From: Phormidium sp. FACHB-1136
GTDB taxonomy: Bacteria > Cyanobacteriota > Cyanobacteriia > Phormidesmidales > Phormidesmidaceae
Assembly (NCBI RefSeq): GCF_014697375.1
Contig: NZ_JACJRS010000024.1
Coordinates: 1 to 64,000 of the forward strand
Direction of reading: 5' to 3'
Length of the DNA stretch: 64,000 nucleotides
Shown here: positions 56,701 through 61,136 of the stretch, in pieces
Layout: the number at the start of each line of letters is the position of its first letter
Numbering within the stretch: position 1 is the first letter of the stretch
Notes under the pieces: generated by a model
What the model was told of the DNA's origin: nothing
Databases searched by the model: none
Seen by the model: the letters and a program-made list of their open reading frames with translations, nothing else
Made by a program: the position numbers and the translations under genes

Positions 56701-59199
56701 GGTGTTGCGGCGGGCGATGTCGAGCAGGGCGGCCACGCCATTGACCAGGTCGGTGGGGGAGAGGCCCAGCCGGGGTGCCCAGTGCTGGATAACGGCGAGG
56801 TCGGGGGTGAGGCCGCCATAGTCGATGTGGAGGCGGCCCCAGGGTTCTAGGCCAATGCGTTGTTTGACCCCAGTGGTAATTTCGCGCAGCACTTGGATGC
56901 GGAGAAAGCGCTTGCGTTCTTCGGCGTGTTGGGTGCCCTCGGCCTCTTTGCGGTGAACTTGCCACACCTCAGGAATGAGGGATCGGCTGAGGTCGTCGTC
57001 GGCCTCTAGGCGTTTATCGAGGTGGGCGGTGAGGTCGCCGATGGAGAGGGGGCCAGCGCTGATGTAGTCGTACATGAGGCCCCGCAGGCGATAGCGACGG
57101 GCGTGGTCTTGCATCCAGCCCGCTTGGAAGGCCGCATCCTGGCGGTTGTCGGCAAACACCAACAGCCGCCGCCGCTCGGCATGGTGCAGCATGTTCTGGG
57201 CCAACACATGGACATCGGCCACGGTGGTGGCGCGGATGGGGCGGGCGGGTTCTCGGTAGCGGCCAAAGACGTTGCGGCCCGTGGCTTGGCAGGCCACACA
57301 GGCGGTTAACTGTCCGGGATGTTTAGGCTTTTGGCGCACCGCCAGCAACGGCACCAGCCCCCCCAGCCGACCACAGCCCCCGCAGCGTTCCACCGGGTCG
57401 GAGTGGAGGGTGCCACAGGCTCGACAAAACTGGATCGGATAGACCGAGCGCGGATAGGGGCGGGGGCTATCGTCGCCATCGTCGCTGTCGTCTTGGGTGA
57501 TGAGGCCATCCACCAGCAGGACGCGATCACCCCCTAGTTCGGCGGAGAGGGGTTCCCAGAGGGTGAGGTCGCCGTGGGCTTGGCCCCCGGAGGGATGTTT
57601 CTCCGTGAGCTTAAAGTCGGCGACGGTGTGGGAAAAGTAGTGCTGACCACAGGTGTTGCAGGTTAACACGGGCAGGCGATAGAGGTCGTCTTGGTTGGTG
57701 CCTTCGGTATCTTCGGCGGAAAGCCACAGTTGGGGCCGATTCTGATCCTTGGGGAAGGTGACAACGGCACCGCCTACGCCGCGCACAAAGCCATGCACCA
57801 CTGGGCGCAGCAGGGGCCGTCCATCCTTGCGGGAGGCGGCTCCGAGGGCCAGCCAGATCAGCGCTTCTTCTTCGGGGATGGGCCGACCGATGATGATGGC
57901 GATTTGCTCTAGCAGGTTGGTGAGGTGGCGGGGATGCTTGAGGGCTACCGTAAGCTGATAGACCAGTTCGTTGGCCGCTAGGTGGTCGTAGAGTTGGGTT
58001 TCCCACTGGGTCGGATCGAGGCGGACTCCGGTGATTTGGCGGTAGATGTGGCTGACGGCGGGGCCAGCGTCGTCTTTTTCCACGGCGGCAAGGACGGCTT
58101 GCAGCAGCGGGGCGGGGTTGGCGGCGAGGGGCGGGGGCAGGTGCCGCTGGGGCGACCACACCTCGTCTTGGTATTGTTCGCCCACGAGGGCCACCCGGTC
58201 TTTGGCCACCCCAAAGAAGCGGGCGGCAAAGGTTTGGGCTACCCCTAGCCCTTCCTGGGTGTTGGGGTCGGCGATGGTGGCGGAGGTGGCAATGCAGACG
58301 GTTTCGGTGGGGGCTTTGCCGCAAAAGGTACGCAGGCGACGCACGAGGCAGGCGGTTTCGGCCCCGTTGGCCCCGCTAAAGGTGTGGGCTTCGTCGAACA
58401 CCAGAAAGTCTAGGGAGGCGTTGTCAAACAGGGAAATATCCCGCTGGCGGGTCAGCAGTAGCTCTAGCTGCTTCACGTTGGTGAGCAAAATGCGGGGCGG
58501 CTTGTCGCGCATTTCTTCGCGGGAGATCCGTTCTTCGGTGGGAAAGATGGGATCGGGTCGTTTGTCGCGCTGGGCCTGGATTAGCTTGGTTTCGTAGTCT
58601 TTTTTTGCGGCTTCGTAGCTGGTTTTGGAGGTGCCCGACCGTTGGCCAGACACCTGGCTGGTTTGCTCTGGGGTTTTGCCGACGTATAGCCCAAAGGAAA
58701 TACCCGTTCCGGCCAACAGCCCCCGCAGGCGGCCCAGTTGGTCTTCGGCCAGGGCGTTCATGGGGTAAACAATCACGGCGGCGATGCCCTCCGGTGCGCC
58801 CTGGTCGCGCAGCCGCAGGCAGTGGCTGATGATGGGATACAAAAAGCATTCGGTTTTGCCGGAACCTGTCCCCGTAGAAACGAGGGTGGCTTTGCCGCTG
58901 TGGATGGCGCGAAGGGCGGTTTCTTGGTGACCATAAACGGCGGGATGGGGAATTAGCTTTTTCATGAAGGGATGGAACACCCCGTCCCGAATCAACTCGT
59001 CTACGGTGGCCCCCTGCTGAAAGATGCGGCTGAGGCTAATATATGGCCCCTTCAGCAGGGGGGTGTTGCGGGTGGTCTCTAGGTTCAGCAGGTGGCGCAT
59101 CTGCTCGTAGAGGTTGGCATCGGCGAAGGGGTAGGCGGTGAGCTGGTAGCGCAGGAAGTCGCTGACGACTTTTTCGGTGTAGACGATGGGGTTGAGCAT
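53770..59199 (-). CDS. DEAH-box helicase with DUF1998 and C-terminal nuclease-like domain
   Basis: This 1809-residue protein has an SF2 core: VYGHQETALRAI, Walker A STGTGSGKTE (108-117), DEAH (about 269-272), TSATI (about 305-309) and motif VI QRAGRAGRR near the middle. Several zinc-binding CxxC pairs follow (CNTCGQHYF, CRACGTLH, CGGCGRLGG, CVACQATG). Near the C-terminus is the MrfA/DUF1998 cysteine cluster CKSRCQTACIDCLF. The last 120 residues (TTPDFFYLDPTEIKEGICIYLDG, then RDELSNEGYEVMAIPAGD) look like a PD-(D/E)xK/Vsr-type nuclease domain. Large DUF1998 helicases are core parts of several anti-phage systems. It heads the unit with the 1064- and 1297-residue genes. Confidence 0.85.
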   Translation of the reverse strand: MLNPIVYTEKVVSDFLRYQLTAYPFADANLYEQMRHLLNLETTRNTPLLKGPYISLSRIFQQGATVDELIRDGVFHPFMKKLIPHPAVYGHQETALRAIHSGKATLVSTGTGSGKTECFLYPIISHCLRLRDQGAPEGIAAVIVYPMNALAEDQLGRLRGLLAGTGISFGLYVGKTPEQTSQVSGQRSGTSKTSYEAAKKDYETKLIQAQRDKRPDPIFPTEERISREEMRDKPPRILLTNVKQLELLLTRQRDISLFDNASLDFLVFDEAHTFSGANGAETACLVRRLRTFCGKAPTETVCIATSATIADPNTQEGLGVAQTFAARFFGVAKDRVALVGEQYQDEVWSPQRHLPPPLAANPAPLLQAVLAAVEKDDAGPAVSHIYRQITGVRLDPTQWETQLYDHLAANELVYQLTVALKHPRHLTNLLEQIAIIIGRPIPEEEALIWLALGAASRKDGRPLLRPVVHGFVRGVGGAVVTFPKDQNRPQLWLSAEDTEGTNQDDLYRLPVLTCNTCGQHYFSHTVADFKLTEKHPSGGQAHGDLTLWEPLSAELGGDRVLLVDGLITQDDSDDGDDSPRPYPRSVYPIQFCRACGTLHSDPVERCGGCGRLGGLVPLLAVRQKPKHPGQLTACVACQATGRNVFGRYREPARPIRATTVADVHVLAQNMLHHAERRRLLVFADNRQDAAFQAGWMQDHARRYRLRGLMYDYISAGPLSIGDLTAHLDKRLEADDDLSRSLIPEVWQVHRKEAEGTQHAEERKRFLRIQVLREITTGVKQRIGLEPWGRLHIDYGGLTPDLAVIQHWAPRLGLSPTDLVNGVAALLDIARRNTILLDREGRIFSKKWKDGDFEIQRGYLPLLEGVPKGLKLTREAGDVTRVQQWLSAKGDTVARQAARRWGVPPEHMEDFFTDLWHCLINETQLLVPSVLKNAWNKTLKGCEGVYQIDADRLRIAPGRGVYRCGVCRRAHPRPTPRLACTTWRCGGTLAFEAENPDDYDLRVLDDQFAMLRPEEHSAQVPQDKRDRIERIFKGEGELINALVCTPTLEMGIDIGSLDSVLMRNVPPLPANYWQRAGRAGRRHRMAVNLTYARGASHDRSYFAEPLRLLDGAIEPPKLNLRNTLMVGKHVRATVLTLLHQMARTGQGLPQGDRDEIQAVLATCFPHQVKDYLFNDNGLIRDQPLEVSALTQLIQKHAPALYAQVDLAFAQAWPTEDAMAVKEEELKGHIAAMGDQLTKVIHILWKRLQWAMGQLRRLSEERILKGTLEPEDDALFRRCDRLVKRLKGQTYRKGNEAEGLDDTITYSVLAAEGFLPGYGLEGGQVKGTAQMPRSITWMADFDLPRPPSVALREYVPGNLIYANGQRFVPRYFHLESEKEPIYFEVDAASAAIKEIGSGRQLLSGLTKTAIKAVPMDDVDLSHQSNISDEEDNRFQMPVTILGYEQGRHSGGLAFQWHDQVVHLRRGVHLRLVNVGPANLVRTGDLGYTVCLVCGRSRSPFTSEQDLEAFTKDHEDRCRTKITPVGFFADVIADALSLQDCENREVAYSVMEAIRHGASNVLEMELEDLQILTLGHSGSERVDVLLYDPMPGGSGLLEQLLAKWPTVVAAALSVVNDCKSRCQTACIDCLFNFRNAYYHRHLNRHTALKKLLEWGDILTQSHSIPANLPKAENDDDHRPVNQAEARLQTMLRRAGFPDPICQQAIDLGRPLGTTTPDFFYLDPTEIKEGICIYLDGMSRAIHGNADRQAKDQAIRDELSNEGYEVMAIPAGDLEDRDRMAKHFFRLGRILLGKPKAAAIRDSSDWFVAQAEV

Positions 59200-59200
59200 G

Positions 59201-59374
59201 GGAGTCGGGAGTCGGGAGTCGGGAGTCGGGAGTCGGGTAGGGGCGAGGTTTCCCCGCCCTGGGGGCTGGTTGGCGACACTGTGATCAATCGGATGGGCCG
59301 CAATGCACCGCTTGGGGGCTGGTTGGCGATACCGGGATCAATCGGATGGGCCGCAATGCACCGCTGGGGAGTTG
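59201..59374. repeat. Composite repeat cluster (heptamers, palindrome, 57-bp tandem unit)
   Basis: Four to five GGGAGTC-type heptamers (about 59202-59237) are followed by a GGGCGAGG/CCCCGCCC palindrome. Two copies of a unit of about 57 bp follow, beginning GGGGGCTGGTTGGCGA and ending GGGCCGCAATGCACCGCT. The second copy forms the last codons of the small ORF at 59338-59544. A single related unit recurs at about 61070-61125. Confidence 0.85.
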
Positions 59375-59544
59375 GGGGTAGCCAAGCAGGATTTGATAGG
59401 GGATCGCGTTTCGTAGACGGTTTCTAGGCATTCTTCAAAGTCGTTGCCTGCCCAGGTTTCGGTGCGGCTGGGAAGGGAGCCTCCGATAGCAGGGCGAAAG
59501 TCAGGATGTTTTGCGGCTGGTTTTGGTTTTGGGTGGGTGGTCAT
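59338..59544 (-). CDS. Small hypothetical protein with a repeat-derived C-terminus
   Basis: This 68-residue frame starts 11 bp after the PIN gene stop. Its body (HPDFRPAIGGSLPSRTETWAGNDFEECLETVYETRS) looks like a real conserved segment. The final residues (AVHCGPSD) are encoded by the dispersed repeat containing GCGGTGCATTGCGGCCC, so the original 3' end seems to have been replaced. I know no family name. Confidence 0.4.
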   Translation of the reverse strand: MTTHPKPKPAAKHPDFRPAIGGSLPSRTETWAGNDFEECLETVYETRSPIKSCLATPNSPAVHCGPSD

Positions 59545-59555
59545 GGGGAGTGGGG

Positions 59556-60044
59556 TTAGGTGGGTTCTTGCATGAGGGTTTGGGCTTTTTGGTAGAGGGC
59601 GGTATCCATGCGAAAGCCGATTTTGATCAGTTGATCGAGGATGGGGGTGCCGGATGGGATGAGGTTGCGGCGTTTGGCGAGGACGATGATGCCAACGGTG
59701 CCGATGTGGGTCAGTCCTCGGCTTTGGGCGATGCGTCTACCCCTGGCTTCGTCGATGAGTAGCAGTTGGGCTTGGGTTTCTAGGGCAAGGACGATGGCTT
59801 CGCTTTCGCCACGATCTAGTTGTTCTCGCAGGATGTCTACGGCAATTGTGTCTCGGACGGTTTGGGTGCTAATCCAAGGGGCCGCTTGGACGGCGGCTGA
59901 TCCTTCTCGCCCGTTTCCGGCCTGGACAACTTCTTGGTAGACGGCCTGGGGGATCACAATCTCGCCATAGAGCGCCTGGAGCAGGTCTAGATAGGACAGA
60001 CGGGCCAGGGCGATGAGTGGGCTGGAGTTGGATACAACAAGCAT
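59556..60044 (-). CDS. PIN-domain toxin-like nuclease (DUF3368 type)
   Basis: This 162-residue PIN-fold protein has acidic residues in the expected places: SNSSPLIALARL at the N-terminus, LDRGESEAIVLALE in the middle, and LLIDEARGRRIAQSRG, then GTVGIIVLAKR. These are typical of the DUF3368 family. PIN toxins cut RNA. The UPF0175 gene ends 4 bp upstream on the same strand, giving an antitoxin-toxin pair. The pair interrupts the row of large defence genes and may act as an addiction module for the island. Confidence 0.82.
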   Translation of the reverse strand: MLVVSNSSPLIALARLSYLDLLQALYGEIVIPQAVYQEVVQAGNGREGSAAVQAAPWISTQTVRDTIAVDILREQLDRGESEAIVLALETQAQLLLIDEARGRRIAQSRGLTHIGTVGIIVLAKRRNLIPSGTPILDQLIKIGFRMDTALYQKAQTLMQEPT

Positions 60045-60048
60045 GGTG

Positions 60049-60324
60049 CTAGTTCCCTAGCAGGTGTTCAACGGTGGCAATTTCGGCGGCGAGTTCGTCG
60101 GGGGTTTCGGTGAAGTAGGGGATTTGGTGCTGGGCTAGGAGTTCGATGAAGCCTAGCTTTGAAATGCTGAGCAGTTCGGAGGCTTTTCCGGCGGAGATGC
60201 GCTGCTGACGAAATAGCTCTAACGCCAGGATTTCTAGGATGTGCTGGGGCAGTTGCGATTCGGGTAGGTTGAGGGCGGCGAGGAGGTCGCGGGGGAGGTT
60301 GAGGTTGATGGTTAGGTTGGTCAT
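60049..60324 (-). CDS. UPF0175-family antitoxin
   Basis: This 91-residue protein is of the UPF0175 type: an N-terminal beta/basic part (MTNLTINLNLPRDLLAAL) and a helix-turn-helix-like C-terminal part (RISAGKASELLSISKLGFIELLAQHQIPY). This family pairs with DUF3368 PIN toxins. The start is the ATG at 60324; a longer open frame upstream reads through repeat DNA. It precedes the PIN gene by 4 bp. Confidence 0.82.
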   Translation of the reverse strand: MTNLTINLNLPRDLLAALNLPESQLPQHILEILALELFRQQRISAGKASELLSISKLGFIELLAQHQIPYFTETPDELAAEIATVEHLLGN

Positions 60325-60431
60325 GGGAGTGGGGGGTCGGGAGTCGGGAGTGGGGAGTGGGGAGTCGGGTAGGGGCGAGGTCTCCTCGCCCTGGGGAGTC
60401 GGGTAGGGGCGAGGTCTCCTCGCCCTGGGGG
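60325..60431. repeat. Repeat spacer: GGGAGTC-like heptamers and duplicated palindrome
   Basis: GGGAGTC/GGGAGTG heptamers are followed by two tandem copies of GGGGCGAGGTCTCCTCGCCC (in 60365-60428), each a perfect 8-bp hairpin. They fill the gap between the antitoxin and Uma2 genes. Confidence 0.85.
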
Positions 60432-61007
60432 TTAGGGCCAGAGCCAGGTGAGGGTGAGGGTAAAGCCGGGGAGGATGGTTTCGCCGGAGAGGGTGGCGGG
60501 GGCGGTCAAGATTTCGGGGGGTTGGTGGGGGCGATAGATTTCGGCTTGTTTGGCGGAGGGGTTGATTAGCCAGCCGAGGCGGAGGCCGCTGTTGAGGTAT
60601 TCCTGCATTTTGGCGCGAACGGTGGCGGGGTTGTCGCTGGGGGAAACGAGTTCTAGGGCAAAGTCGGGGCAGAGGGGCGGAAACCTGCGCTGTTGGTCGG
60701 GGGTGAGGGCGTCCCAGCGAGATTTTTCGACCCAGGAGACATCGGGGGAACGGTCGCCACCGTTGGGAAGTTTGAAGCAGGTGGAGGAGTCGAACACGAT
60801 GCCGAGGTTGGTTTGCTCGTTCCAAATCACAAAGCGGGCGATGAGGGTGGCGTTGTTTTTTCCGGTTTCTCCTCCGGTGGGCGACATGATAACCAGTTCT
60901 CCGGTGGGGGTGCGTTCTAGCTTAATTTCGGGGTTGGCGGCGCAAAGTTGCTCGAATTGGGTGTGGTCGAGGGCGATGAGGGGTGTGAGGTTGAGGGTGA
61001 GCATCAT
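60432..61007 (-). CDS. Uma2-family (DUF820) endonuclease-like protein
   Basis: This 191-residue protein has the PD-(D/E)xK-type Uma2 fold abundant in cyanobacteria. It reads NPEIKLERTPTGELVIMSPTGGETG, then RSPDVSWVEKSRWDAL, with LCPDFALELVSPSDNP and YLNSGLRLGWLINP following. The Asp of SPDVSW, the Asp of CPDF and the Glu of ALELVS fit the active site. Cellular role is unknown. It is flanked on both sides by dispersed repeats. Confidence 0.85.
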   Translation of the reverse strand: MMLTLNLTPLIALDHTQFEQLCAANPEIKLERTPTGELVIMSPTGGETGKNNATLIARFVIWNEQTNLGIVFDSSTCFKLPNGGDRSPDVSWVEKSRWDALTPDQQRRFPPLCPDFALELVSPSDNPATVRAKMQEYLNSGLRLGWLINPSAKQAEIYRPHQPPEILTAPATLSGETILPGFTLTLTWLWP

Positions 61008-61136
61008 GGGGGAGTCGGGAGTCGGGAGTCGGGAGTCGGGAGTCGGGTAGGGGCGGGGTTTCCCCGCACTGGGGGTTGTTTGGCGATAGGGGGATCAATT
61101 TAATGGGCCGCAATGCACCGCTGGGGGGTGGAGGGG
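61008..61136. repeat. Composite repeat cluster before the methyltransferase end
   Basis: GGGAGTC heptamers (about 61012-61045), a GGGGCGGGG/CCCCGC palindrome and one copy of the TGGCGATA to GGGCCGCAATGCACCGCT unit, in the same order as at 59201-59374. Confidence 0.8.

Noticed and set aside
46547-59199. Assignment of the large-gene cluster to DISARM or Druantia
   Set aside because: Single components (DUF1998 helicase, methylase) are shared, but no PLD protein, SNF2 helicase or other diagnostic partner was recognised, so a named system is not justified by eye.
60325-60825. N-terminal 167-residue extension of the UPF0175 gene
   Set aside because: The extension is translated repeat DNA and the antisense-frame of the Uma2 gene; the family starts at the ATG at 60324.
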